A stretch of 23,442 bases of DNA, from positions 1 through 23,442 of the forward strand of contig JAEYQM010000054.1 in NCBI GenBank assembly GCA_023410025.1, read 5' to 3'. The position numbers and the translations under genes were made by a program. This DNA is from Bacillota bacterium. Its GTDB lineage: Bacteria > Bacillota_I > Bacilli_A > ML615J-28 > CAG-698. Below are positions 8,954 through 16,517 of this stretch, in pieces (within the stretch, counting starts at the first letter, position 1; the number at the start of each line of letters is the position of its first letter). The notes beneath the pieces were generated by a model. That model was not told the origin of the DNA. It did not search any database and saw only the letters and a program-made list of their open reading frames with translations.

Positions 8954-10303
8954 TTATTTTCCAAGACAAAATTTTGAGAACATTTCATTTATTAAATCGT
9001 CGCTACTTACTTCACCAAGAATTTCTCCTAAAGCAATCCAAGCATTCTGTATATCAATAGCAACTATATCTACAGGTTGCATTTGCCTAATCGAATCTAT
9101 TGCATCAAGTAAATGTTGCTTTGCTTGTTTTAGTTTTGTTATTTGACGAACATTACCAATATAAGTTGGATCTATAGTTTCTATTTTGTTTAATTGATAA
9201 ATTTCTTTAATTTTGTTTTCGATAACACTTATATCATTCTCATCATAACTTGATACTAAAATATAGTCATTAAATAATGATAAATCAATTTTTTGATCTA
9301 AGTCTTTTTTGTTTATAATTATAATTCTATTTTTGTTTTCAGTTAGTTTTAATAACTCTGTATCCACACTATCAATTGGACTATTATAATCAAACACAAG
9401 AATTATTAAATCAGATTTTTCTAAAACTTGTCTTGTTTTTTGTACACCTATTTTTTCAACAACATCATCGGTAACTCTTACTCCCGCTGTGTCAATCATA
9501 TTTAGAATGATTCCACCTATATTAATTTGACCTTCAACAATGTCTCTTGTGGTTCCAGCAATGTTTGTAACAATTGCTTTATCCTCTCGAATTATTGCAT
9601 TAAGTAAACTTGATTTACCAACGTTTGGGCGTCCGATTATTGCTGTATCAATACCATTTTTAATTATTTTTGAGACTTCTGATTTTTTTAATATAACTTC
9701 AAATTCTTCAAGTAGATATTTTAAATTTGGTAGCAATATTTCATTAGTAACTTGAATTTCATCTTCGTATTCAGGATAATCAATGTTTACTTCAATTTGT
9801 GCTATACATGTTAGTAAATGATTACGAAAATCTCTTATTACTTTTTTAGTTTGCCCAAGTATTCCATTGTTAGCCATTTGTAAACTATTTTTAGTTTTAC
9901 TTTCAATAATATCCATTACAGCTTCAGCTTGAGTTAAATCAATTCTACCATTTAAATAAGCACGTTTTGTAAATTCACCTGGTTCACTAATTCTTGCTCC
10001 ATTTAATATAAGTAATTCAAGGATTCGATTGGTAACATATACTCCGCCATGACAATTAATCTCAACAACATCTTCTTTAGTAAAAGTCTTTGGTGCTCTA
10101 AACACAGAAACCAAGACTTCATCTATAACAAAACCATTATCAACTATATGACCATAATGAATTGTGTGACTATCAACCTTTTTTAAATTCTTTCCTTTAT
10201 AAACTTTATTTACAATATCAATAGCTTCATCTCCACTAATTCTTACAATGGATATTGCTCCTACGCCAAGTGCAGTTGATATTGCAACAATTGTATCATT
10301 CAT
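8954..10303 (-). CDS. mnmE: tRNA modification GTPase MnmE
   Basis: 449 residues. With MnmG it installs the carboxymethylaminomethyl or aminomethyl group on wobble U34 of tRNAs. Visible: N-terminal formyl-folate-binding domain (DTIVAISTALGVGAISIVR), helical domain with an inserted G domain carrying GRPNVGKSS (224-232), the switch region TTRDIVEG, DTAG (271-274) and NKKD, and the C-terminus FCLGK with catalytic Cys446. The start has AGGAG upstream. It lies 45 nt downstream of the fused ABC exporter gene with no terminator hairpin between, so read-through is likely. In most Bacillota mnmE follows jag and precedes mnmG; here neither is adjacent. Confidence 0.96.
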   Translation of the reverse strand: MNDTIVAISTALGVGAISIVRISGDEAIDIVNKVYKGKNLKKVDSHTIHYGHIVDNGFVIDEVLVSVFRAPKTFTKEDVVEINCHGGVYVTNRILELLILNGARISEPGEFTKRAYLNGRIDLTQAEAVMDIIESKTKNSLQMANNGILGQTKKVIRDFRNHLLTCIAQIEVNIDYPEYEDEIQVTNEILLPNLKYLLEEFEVILKKSEVSKIIKNGIDTAIIGRPNVGKSSLLNAIIREDKAIVTNIAGTTRDIVEGQINIGGIILNMIDTAGVRVTDDVVEKIGVQKTRQVLEKSDLIILVFDYNSPIDSVDTELLKLTENKNRIIIINKKDLDQKIDLSLFNDYILVSSYDENDISVIENKIKEIYQLNKIETIDPTYIGNVRQITKLKQAKQHLLDAIDSIRQMQPVDIVAIDIQNAWIALGEILGEVSSDDLINEMFSKFCLGK

Positions 10304-10348
10304 TTTTTATCTCCTATTTCACACGATTATTTCCTATTGTTTTTGTTA

Positions 10349-12670
10349 TTACAAACCTTTTATAGCTTCAACTGGTTTTTTATTTGCTGCCACAATTGAA
10401 GGAATTAAACCTCCAATTACCATTAAAATAACATTACCAATTACAATTAATATTAACGATGCTATACTAAATTTATTTAAATCTAGTAAAGTTAAATCAA
10501 AGGTTGTAACGTTATTATTCTTTAATATATTTGTAATAACATTAATAATTGGTTGAAGGAGAAGAACTCCACTCACAACACCAATTACTCCAGATATTAA
10601 CCCAAGTATACCTGTTTCTGTATTAATCATTATAGATATATCAAATCTTCTAGAACCAAGACTACGTAATATACCAATTTCTCTTGTCCTCTGAACAACC
10701 GAAACATATGTAATTATACTAATCATGATTGTTGAAACAAATAGGGAAATAGCAGCAAAAACAATTAATATATTTGTTAATATCGTTATAAAGGCATCAA
10801 ATTCTCGTGTTATATCTCCCATATAATCTGAATATAATACCATATTATTACTATCTTTTCCTATATTGTAATCCTCTAAATACTTATTTATTATAAGCCT
10901 GTTTCTAAATTGATCTGTATAAATTCGAATTGAACTTATTTGTGTTTCAGCACTTAATGTCTGCAATAAATATTGATATTGATATTCTTTTGTTTGTGTT
11001 AAATATAATGAGAAATCATCCTCAAATGGTTCTCCAGTTAATACATTTTTATCTAAACCATATTGTCTTTGTTCAATTACTATATTTGACTTATTACTAT
11101 TTTCTAATATGTAATTAGATAGTTTTCTAGTATATAAAATACCATTATCATATAAATTTGTGCTTGCATTTTTTTTAACTCTAATTATACCTGTAATCTT
11201 CAGAGTTAATTCAGAATTATTATATAATGTTTCATAATTAACAGTACTAAAATAGTTTCTATATAATCCACTTACATCTTTTTTATATATATCATCATTT
11301 AATATAACTTTATATTCTTTTTGTTTGATTTCATCAAAAGTATATTTTTCTATATCTTTATAATCAATCCCTAATGAATCTAATACACTAATATCAATGT
11401 TATTATATCTATCAACCAAAATTGCTATTTCATTAATATCATTTGGAAAGTCACCATCAAGTACATCATAACTATTTTTAATATACTCTAAATCATCTGA
11501 AATTTCTGTAAATTTACTTGTATATACTCGCTTATAGCTGCCATTCATTATCGTCAGTAAATTTATATTAACATTTGTTTTATAATCCATAAAATTATAT
11601 AATGATTTATCTAATTCATTTATATATTTTATAAAGTTATTATCAAATTTATTTATATGGTTATAATAAGATATGTATTGATTCGTAACATTAATATATC
11701 TAGTATCAGGATATAATTCATAATCTACATCTTCCTTATATGGATCAGTATTATCAACCTGACTTCTAATTGTAATTGGTGAATTGGATAGTGTTGATTT
11801 TTGTAAATCAACAATATAGTTATCCACAATTGAAGAAAACATTAATACTAAACTTACCCCTAAGACACCAACACAACCAGATAGAATTGTTAGTAGAGCT
11901 CTAATTGGTCTAGTTGTTAATGTTTTAAAACACATATTAATTGACTGTTTTAAACTTAAACTAGTTTTTTTTCTTTTTAATTTATTATTTTCTTTTTTCT
12001 TATCAATAGTAGAAGTTGATGAATCAAAAATAACTTTTCCATCATTCATTTTTATTATACGGTCGCAATATGTATTTACTAATTTTTCATTATGTGAAAC
12101 CATTATTACTAACTTAGTTTTTGCAATATCTTTTAATATATTTATAATAATTTCTGAATTAGTACTATCAAGTGCACCAGTTGGCTCATCAGCTAATATT
12201 ACTTCCGGATCTTTAGCAAGAGCTCTTGCTATAGCAACACGTTGTTGTTCACCACCAGAAAGAAGTGATACACGTGTCTTTTTATAATTTATCATATCTA
12301 CTTTTGTAAGAATTTCATCAATTTTTTCTTCATTAATTTCTTTCTTGTTTAAAGAATTTGCTAATTTTATATTATCATAAACAGTTAGGTCTTCAATTAA
12401 ATTATATCCCTGAAAAATAAAACCAACTGAATTCCCACGATAATTATCCCACTCAACTTCTTTAAAACAACTTGTACTTACACCATTAACTAATATATCA
12501 CCACTTGTATATATATCTAATCCACCTATTATATTAAGTAATGTTGTTTTACCACTACCACTTGGTCCTAATATACCAACAAATTCAGTATTATCAAAAC
12601 CTAATGAAACATCTTTTAAAACATGATTTTTATTTATGTAAATTTTGTTTATTTTATCTAAATAAATCAT
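10349..12670 (-). CDS. Fused ABC exporter: N-terminal ATPase plus C-terminal FtsX-like permease
   Basis: 773 residues. ATPase domain: Walker A GPSGSGKTT (35-43), signature LSGGEQQRV (137-145), Walker B VILADE (157-162), ALDS, H-loop H193. A Lys-rich linker (about 215-235) leads to an FtsX-type membrane domain: a first membrane segment (ALLTILSGCVGVLGVSLVL), about 350 residues outside, then three C-terminal membrane segments with the loop signature RTREIGILRSLGSRRFDI. This is the MacB-like domain order in one chain, presumably acting as a homodimer. I chose the ATG at 12670 because AGGAG lies 5 nt upstream; an in-frame ATG at 12685 overlaps that site. The preceding permuted NlpC/P60-like gene ends 11 nt upstream, so the two form an operon. 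Confidence 0.9.
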   Translation of the reverse strand: MIYLDKINKIYINKNHVLKDVSLGFDNTEFVGILGPSGSGKTTLLNIIGGLDIYTSGDILVNGVSTSCFKEVEWDNYRGNSVGFIFQGYNLIEDLTVYDNIKLANSLNKKEINEEKIDEILTKVDMINYKKTRVSLLSGGEQQRVAIARALAKDPEVILADEPTGALDSTNSEIIINILKDIAKTKLVIMVSHNEKLVNTYCDRIIKMNDGKVIFDSSTSTIDKKKENNKLKRKKTSLSLKQSINMCFKTLTTRPIRALLTILSGCVGVLGVSLVLMFSSIVDNYIVDLQKSTLSNSPITIRSQVDNTDPYKEDVDYELYPDTRYINVTNQYISYYNHINKFDNNFIKYINELDKSLYNFMDYKTNVNINLLTIMNGSYKRVYTSKFTEISDDLEYIKNSYDVLDGDFPNDINEIAILVDRYNNIDISVLDSLGIDYKDIEKYTFDEIKQKEYKVILNDDIYKKDVSGLYRNYFSTVNYETLYNNSELTLKITGIIRVKKNASTNLYDNGILYTRKLSNYILENSNKSNIVIEQRQYGLDKNVLTGEPFEDDFSLYLTQTKEYQYQYLLQTLSAETQISSIRIYTDQFRNRLIINKYLEDYNIGKDSNNMVLYSDYMGDITREFDAFITILTNILIVFAAISLFVSTIMISIITYVSVVQRTREIGILRSLGSRRFDISIMINTETGILGLISGVIGVVSGVLLLQPIINVITNILKNNNVTTFDLTLLDLNKFSIASLILIVIGNVILMVIGGLIPSIVAANKKPVEAIKGL

Positions 12671-12681
12671 AATTTCTCCTA

Positions 12682-13437
12682 TCATTCCAAATAATATACT
12701 TTATAGTATACACTTTTACCTTCAGTTACTCTTAACCTATAATATACTAAATATGTATTATTATTTAATATTATATCTGATCCTGTTGTAGCTAGAATTC
12801 CATTACTTATATTAATATTATTTTCACGATATGATCTGCTTATTAAATCAGTACAATAATATTTATTTTTAGTATTTAATAAAAAAAGATAATTATAGTT
12901 TGAACCTATTTTTCTAATTGATGTTTCAATTACTTTATCGATATCTTCCTCTGTAATACTTTTAACCCTTAATACAGCATATTCTTTTGTATTTTCAAGG
13001 GAATCTTTTGCCCATGTATTATCAAGTATTCTAACATAATTTTGATTATTAACATCATTACCTGTTGTTTCAATGGTTTTAGTTGCATCATCATTAATAA
13101 CCATACCAGCATGACCAATCCATATTAAATCAGATAATTTTTTAAGTATTAAACTACCTGCAACAGGATTTCTAGAAGTAAGATATATATCACCTTTAGT
13201 TCCAACAAAATTTGGATTATTAAGATTAAGTACTTTCCTAGAATCTTCATAATCAAATTTTCTACTAACCTTATAATATTTTACATTATCAATTTCAAAA
13301 ACAAATTCACCTCGATTAATAAAGTTATTAATCTCACTATTTGTTTTTATTCCTTTATAAGTAATAATAATTACCATTATTGATATAATATAAAGTATAA
13401 TAATAATAAATTTATTAATCAATTTTATTTTTTTCAT
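12682..13437 (-). CDS. Membrane-anchored permuted NlpC/P60 (YiiX/YaeF, C92-like) domain protein
   Basis: 251 residues. An N-terminal hydrophobic segment (about 9-27) anchors an extracytoplasmic domain. The domain shows the circularly permuted papain-like pattern of the YiiX/YaeF family: KGDIYLTSR (81-89), then a His motif WIGHAGMV (His109), then an acidic ETTG (Glu123), and late in the chain the Cys motif YYCTDLISRSYR (Cys195). His before Cys is the permuted order. Relatives are predicted thiol peptidases or amidases acting on cell wall or lipid amides. It is the first gene of an operon with the fused ABC exporter. Family assignment is by motif; the substrate is unknown. Confidence 0.75.
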   Translation of the reverse strand: MKKIKLINKFIIIILYIISIMVIIITYKGIKTNSEINNFINRGEFVFEIDNVKYYKVSRKFDYEDSRKVLNLNNPNFVGTKGDIYLTSRNPVAGSLILKKLSDLIWIGHAGMVINDDATKTIETTGNDVNNQNYVRILDNTWAKDSLENTKEYAVLRVKSITEEDIDKVIETSIRKIGSNYNYLFLLNTKNKYYCTDLISRSYRENNINISNGILATTGSDIILNNNTYLVYYRLRVTEGKSVYYKVYYLE

Positions 13438-13453
13438 TTTACACCATATATAT

Positions 13454-13481
13454 ATTATATTGTATTTTTTTTATATTTCAA
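13454..13481 (-). promoter_or_regulatory. Promoter of the permuted NlpC/P60-ABC exporter operon
   Basis: On the minus strand: -35 TTGAAA (13481-13476), 16-bp spacer, -10 TATAAT (13459-13454), 16 bp upstream of the ATG at 13437. The leader is very short and the ribosome site (GGTG) is weak. Confidence 0.45.
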
Positions 13482-13525
13482 TTTTTTTGTATAAAAATTA
13501 TTTTAAACAAATAAATATAAAACGT

Positions 13526-13554
13526 TTGCATTAATTCAAATAATGTTATATAAT
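13526..13554 (+). promoter_or_regulatory. Promoter of the fic gene
   Basis: -35 TTGCAT (13526-13531), 17-bp spacer, -10 TATAAT (13549-13554), 32 bp upstream of the fic ATG. It is divergent from the promoter at 13454-13481. Confidence 0.6.
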
Positions 13555-13586
13555 ATAATTACCAGATTAAATAGGAGGTATGACAC

Positions 13587-14288
13587 ATGATTGACGGAGA
13601 GTTATTAAAATTAAGGGACAAGGCAAGTCTAAAAAAAGATTTCCTTTCTATCGATGAGGAGTTTGTAATTAATTTTGTTTTTAATAGTTTGTCTTTTGAT
13701 AATTTTATAAGTGAAAAAAGCGACGTTATTAAAGTTTTAAGTGATGATTCTAGTACAGTTAATGAACAGGCCAAATTATTAATCAACAATCAAAAAGATG
13801 CATTTCTAAGAGTTGTTGAAATGGTGAAAAACGGAGAAAAAATGGATGAGGATAACCTTAAAGATTTACACCAAATTATAATGAGGGGTTTTTCCGACAT
13901 TGGTGGATTATATCGTAATGTAGATATATCAGTTAAGGGTTCTAACCACACTCCACCTAGCCATATTAAAGTTTATGATCGAATGAAAAAATACTTTACT
14001 TACACTCTTGAAGAACCAGAAAACAATTTATTTGAATACATTTCTTATTGTCATTTACAATTAGCTAAAATCCATCCTTTCTTGGATGGTAATGGAAGAT
14101 TATCTAGATTAATGATTAATTACCAATTATTAAGATATGGATTTGCTCCAATTGTTATTACAAAAGATAAATTCAATTCGTACTTCGATTGTTTAGAAGA
14201 ATTTAAAGTCAACAAGAATATTACTCCATTTGTTAGATTTTTAGAACATTTAGAAGAAGAAGCATTAAATCAAATAATTCATTCATAG
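13587..14288 (+). CDS. Fic-domain protein (probable AMP-transferase) with N-terminal inhibitory helix
   Basis: 233 residues. The catalytic Fic loop is intact: HPFLDGNGRLSR (163-174), with His163 and the phosphate-binding GNGR. The upstream flap/target-positioning segment reads GGLYRNVDISVKGSNHTPP. N-terminal to the core, S56-TVN-E60-Q61 matches the (S/T)xxxE part of the autoinhibitory motif of class II Fic proteins, but the following residue is Gln rather than Gly or Asn. Fic enzymes usually transfer AMP from ATP to a hydroxyl of a protein target; no target is evident. AGGAGG precedes the ATG with 8-nt spacing. It is a single-gene unit with promoter and terminator, in the opposite orientation to the flanking genes jag and the permuted NlpC/P60 gene. 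No separate antitoxin gene is visible. Confidence 0.9.
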   Translation: MIDGELLKLRDKASLKKDFLSIDEEFVINFVFNSLSFDNFISEKSDVIKVLSDDSSTVNEQAKLLINNQKDAFLRVVEMVKNGEKMDEDNLKDLHQIIMRGFSDIGGLYRNVDISVKGSNHTPPSHIKVYDRMKKYFTYTLEEPENNLFEYISYCHLQLAKIHPFLDGNGRLSRLMINYQLLRYGFAPIVITKDKFNSYFDCLEEFKVNKNITPFVRFLEHLEEEALNQIIHS

Positions 14289-14315
14289 TGCCTCCAATTT
14301 TTATATTAGATATTA

Positions 14316-14345
14316 AAAAAAAGCATCATTTGATGCTTTTTATTT
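14316..14345. terminator. Bidirectional terminator between fic and jag
   Basis: Arms AAAAAGCATCA and TGATGCTTTTT with a 2-nt centre, A-rich on one side and T-rich on the other. It serves convergent fic and the rpmH-rnpA-yidC-jag unit. Confidence 0.88.
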
Positions 14346-14963
14346 TTATTTTGGTTCAATAATTAAGAATCTGTTTGGTTCTTCACCTTCTGATCTTGTT
14401 TGAACATCTTTCCATGTAGATAATTTATCATGAATGATTTTTCTTTCATATGAATTTAAATGATCTAATTTAATTTCTTGTTTTGTTTTTGCTACTTGTT
14501 TACCAAAATCAACAGCTAATCTTTCTAATTGAGATTCACGACGATGACGATATCCTCCAACATCAAGTTTAACTATTTGTTGATTATCTTCTTCATAATA
14601 GCTATTAATAATTAAATTTAAAATTGTTTGTAAAGCTATTAAGTGTTTAGAATTTTTACCTATTAAAACGCCATTGAAATCTCCTGCGTCAATATTAAAT
14701 TCAACAATATTTCCTCTAACTCTTTTTTCAATAAATCCTTGCACATTATTAGTTTCTAATATCATTTGAAGATATTTTTTACCCTTTTCAATACCATCAA
14801 TATTAGGAGTAATTTCAACTTCTAATTTTCCACCAATACCAAGAAAACCTTTCTTTTCATTAACAACTTTAGCTGTTAATTCTTCTTTGTTTATACCTAA
14901 ATCAACAACCGCTAAATCTAAAGCTTCATTAACAGTTTTAACTTCATAATTTCTCTTCTTCAT
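14346..14963 (-). CDS. jag: Jag/KhpB RNA-binding protein (Jag-N, KH and R3H domains)
   Basis: 205 residues. Jag-N domain at the start (TVNEALDLAVVDLGI... with GFLGIGGK), then a type II KH domain around 80-140, then R3H (SQLERLAVDFGKQVAKTKQ...SYERKIIHDKL). The KH loop reads GKNSK, where a GxxG is expected (for example GKRG), so the second Gly is replaced. The family member in streptococci (KhpB/EloR) binds RNA with KhpA and affects cell elongation. Ribosome site AGGAGG lies 5 nt before the ATG. It lies 8 nt after yidC and is probably the last gene of the rpmH-rnpA-yidC-jag unit. Confidence 0.92.
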   Translation of the reverse strand: MKKRNYEVKTVNEALDLAVVDLGINKEELTAKVVNEKKGFLGIGGKLEVEITPNIDGIEKGKKYLQMILETNNVQGFIEKRVRGNIVEFNIDAGDFNGVLIGKNSKHLIALQTILNLIINSYYEEDNQQIVKLDVGGYRHRRESQLERLAVDFGKQVAKTKQEIKLDHLNSYERKIIHDKLSTWKDVQTRSEGEEPNRFLIIEPK

Positions 14964-14971
14964 AAATCCTC

Positions 14972-15874
14972 CTAGTGTTTATTTCTTAATACTTCTAAAC
15001 GCTTTTGACTATTTTTATGTCCGATTTGACTTTGAATTGTAGAATAAATGTTACCAATCAACCAATATAACCCTAATCCTGCAGGACTATTTAATACGAA
15101 CACAACCATCATTACAGCCATTGAATACATAATAACATTCATTGTTTTTTGAGTTGAAGCTTGTTGGGGTGTTTCAGGTTTACGATATGCTGGAACATTA
15201 GAGAATTGTTCTTCTTTTGATTTCTTTTGTCTATGTTGAGTAATCAACAAACTTATAACTTGAGTAATACCTACTAGTACAGCAAGGATAATAACTCCCG
15301 TTTCTTGGAAACCTCCTGCTGATTTATCTTGAGTTAAATCAATTCCTAAAAATTTTGTTGTTCTAAAAACATTTAACCAGTGATCTTGAACAACTAATGT
15401 TGCAGGTATACGACTGATAGTACGATAGAAACCTATAAATATTGGCATTTGTAAGAAAGGAAGAAGACATCCACCAAATCCAATGCCATATTTTTTATAT
15501 AATTGCATTGTTTCTATTTGCATTTTTTGTTGAGATTGTGGATCATCTTTACCTTCGTATTTTTTCTTAATTTTTTCTGCTTCCGGTGCAACTAGAGTCA
15601 TTTTTAAACTCATATCGTTTGTCTTTGCATAAATTGGCCATGCAATTGTTCTTACAACTAATGTTGCAATTATAATAACTAATCCATAACTTCCAAAACC
15701 GATAGTTTTAGAAATCACCCACATTAGTCCCGCCATTGGGTAAACGAATAAATCGTCAAATTGAAACTTTCCAGTTCCTATGGCTTGAGATACGTCATTA
15801 TTAGAACATCCTGTTAATAAAAATGTTCCAAGAATAACAACTAAAATTAGTAAAATCTTTTTCCTGTTTTTCAT
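14972..15874 (-). CDS. yidC: YidC/SpoIIIJ-type membrane protein insertase (lipoprotein form)
   Basis: 300 residues. It inserts and folds membrane proteins, with or without SecYEG. The N-terminus is a lipoprotein signal peptide ending in LLTGCSNN. Five membrane segments follow, with the conserved groove Arg in LVVRTIAWP, the cytoplasmic helical hairpin MTLVAPEAEKIKKKY...QKMQIETMQLYKKYG, and the C-terminal SPAGLGLYWLIGN motif. I chose the ATG at 15874 because AGGAG lies 6 nt upstream. The TTG two codons earlier would sit directly on the Shine-Dalgarno site. The ATG overlaps the rnpA stop (ATGA). Confidence 0.95.
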   Translation of the reverse strand: MKNRKKILLILVVILGTFLLTGCSNNDVSQAIGTGKFQFDDLFVYPMAGLMWVISKTIGFGSYGLVIIIATLVVRTIAWPIYAKTNDMSLKMTLVAPEAEKIKKKYEGKDDPQSQQKMQIETMQLYKKYGIGFGGCLLPFLQMPIFIGFYRTISRIPATLVVQDHWLNVFRTTKFLGIDLTQDKSAGGFQETGVIILAVLVGITQVISLLITQHRQKKSKEEQFSNVPAYRKPETPQQASTQKTMNVIMYSMAVMMVVFVLNSPAGLGLYWLIGNIYSTIQSQIGHKNSQKRLEVLRNKH

Positions 15875-16209
15875 TTCCAACTCCTATTGATTATTTTTCT
15901 TAATAAATAATTTATATAATTTCTTTTCTCTTCAAAAGTTAAATCTTTTGCTTCTTGTTTAATTACAATAAGTAAATTATAGCCATTAAGTTTATCAATA
16001 TTAGGTCTTATAATTTCTCTAACAACCCTTTTTTGATAATTTCTTGTCACTGCATCACCAAGTTTTTTTGATATTGATATAGCTATTTTTGGATTATCTT
16101 CAGTGCTAGTTGAATAATAAATTGCATATTGCTTATTTCCAACACTTTTCTTAAGACGTACAAGCTTTTCTATATCCCTGCTTTTTTTTAAACTGTATTT
16201 TCTGTTAAT
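15871..16209 (-). CDS. rnpA: Ribonuclease P protein component, apparent ATT start codon
   Basis: 112 residues. It is the protein subunit of RNase P, which matures tRNA 5' ends. The deduced sequence reads (M)NRKYSLKKSRDIEKLVRLKK..., then VTRNYQKRVVRE (the RNR-type RNA-binding motif), ending NYINYLLRKIINRSWK. The position between rpmH and yidC is canonical. The start is odd: there is no in-frame ATG, GTG or TTG before the conserved N-terminus. An in-frame TAA lies just upstream and the codon before Asn2 is ATT (16209-16207), exactly 7 nt after GGAGG. The conserved RnpA N-terminus (usually M-x-R-x-Y/F) begins right there, so ATT is the likely initiator. The frame is otherwise intact. The stop overlaps the yidC start. 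Confidence 0.92.
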   Translation of the reverse strand: MNRKYSLKKSRDIEKLVRLKKSVGNKQYAIYYSTSTEDNPKIAISISKKLGDAVTRNYQKRVVREIIRPNIDKLNGYNLLIVIKQEAKDLTFEEKRNYINYLLRKIINRSWK

Positions 16210-16235
16210 ATATAACCCTCCTTAAATAAAATAAA

Positions 16236-16274
16236 AGAACCTCTAAATATCGTTATTTGACATTCAAGAGGTCC
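16236..16274 (-). terminator. Possible weak terminator or attenuator between rpmH and rnpA
   Basis: On the minus strand, arms ACCTCT and AGAGGT enclose a loop of about 22 nt, followed by TTCTTTTATTTTATT just before the rnpA ribosome site. The stem is short, so it may be a partial terminator setting the rpmH/rnpA ratio, or a processing site. Rather weak. Confidence 0.35.
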
Positions 16275-16294
16275 AGATTTTCTTATTTATTTAA

Positions 16295-16432
16295 TTATGC
16301 GGTTAATTTAGCTCTTCCGCAACGTCTTCTGCGGGCTAATACTTTTCTTCCACCAACAGTTTTCATACGGGCACGAAAACCGTGAACTTTACTTCTTTTA
16401 CGTTTATTTGGTTGATATGTTCCAACTTGCAT
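16295..16432 (-). CDS. rpmH: 50S ribosomal protein L34
   Basis: 45 residues: MQVGTYQPNKRKRSKVHGF, then RARMKTVGGRKVLARRRRCG and RAKLTA. This matches the L34 family along its length. The usual N-terminus is MKRTYQPN; here it is MQVGTYQPN, one residue longer. AGGAGGT lies 9 nt upstream of the ATG at 16432. It is the first gene after a strong promoter and heads the rpmH-rnpA-yidC-jag unit beside oriC. Confidence 0.97.
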   Translation of the reverse strand: MQVGTYQPNKRKRSKVHGFRARMKTVGGRKVLARRRRCGRAKLTA

Positions 16433-16471
16433 TATTTGCGCACCTCCTATGCTTATCTATCGGCTATTGTA

Positions 16472-16500
16472 ATTATACCGGTAGAAGTTTTAAAAGTCAA
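16472..16500 (-). promoter_or_regulatory. Strong promoter of rpmH-rnpA-yidC-jag
   Basis: On the minus strand: -35 TTGACT (16500-16495), 17-bp spacer, -10 TATAAT (16477-16472). It is the closest match to the sigma-A consensus noticed in the window. Confidence 0.75.
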
Positions 16501-16517
16501 GATTATTTATAGATATT

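Noticed and set aside
15871..16209. rnpA as a pseudogene because it lacks a standard start
   Set aside because: The frame is complete with all conserved motifs, a strong ribosome site sits at perfect distance from ATT, and the gene is essential.
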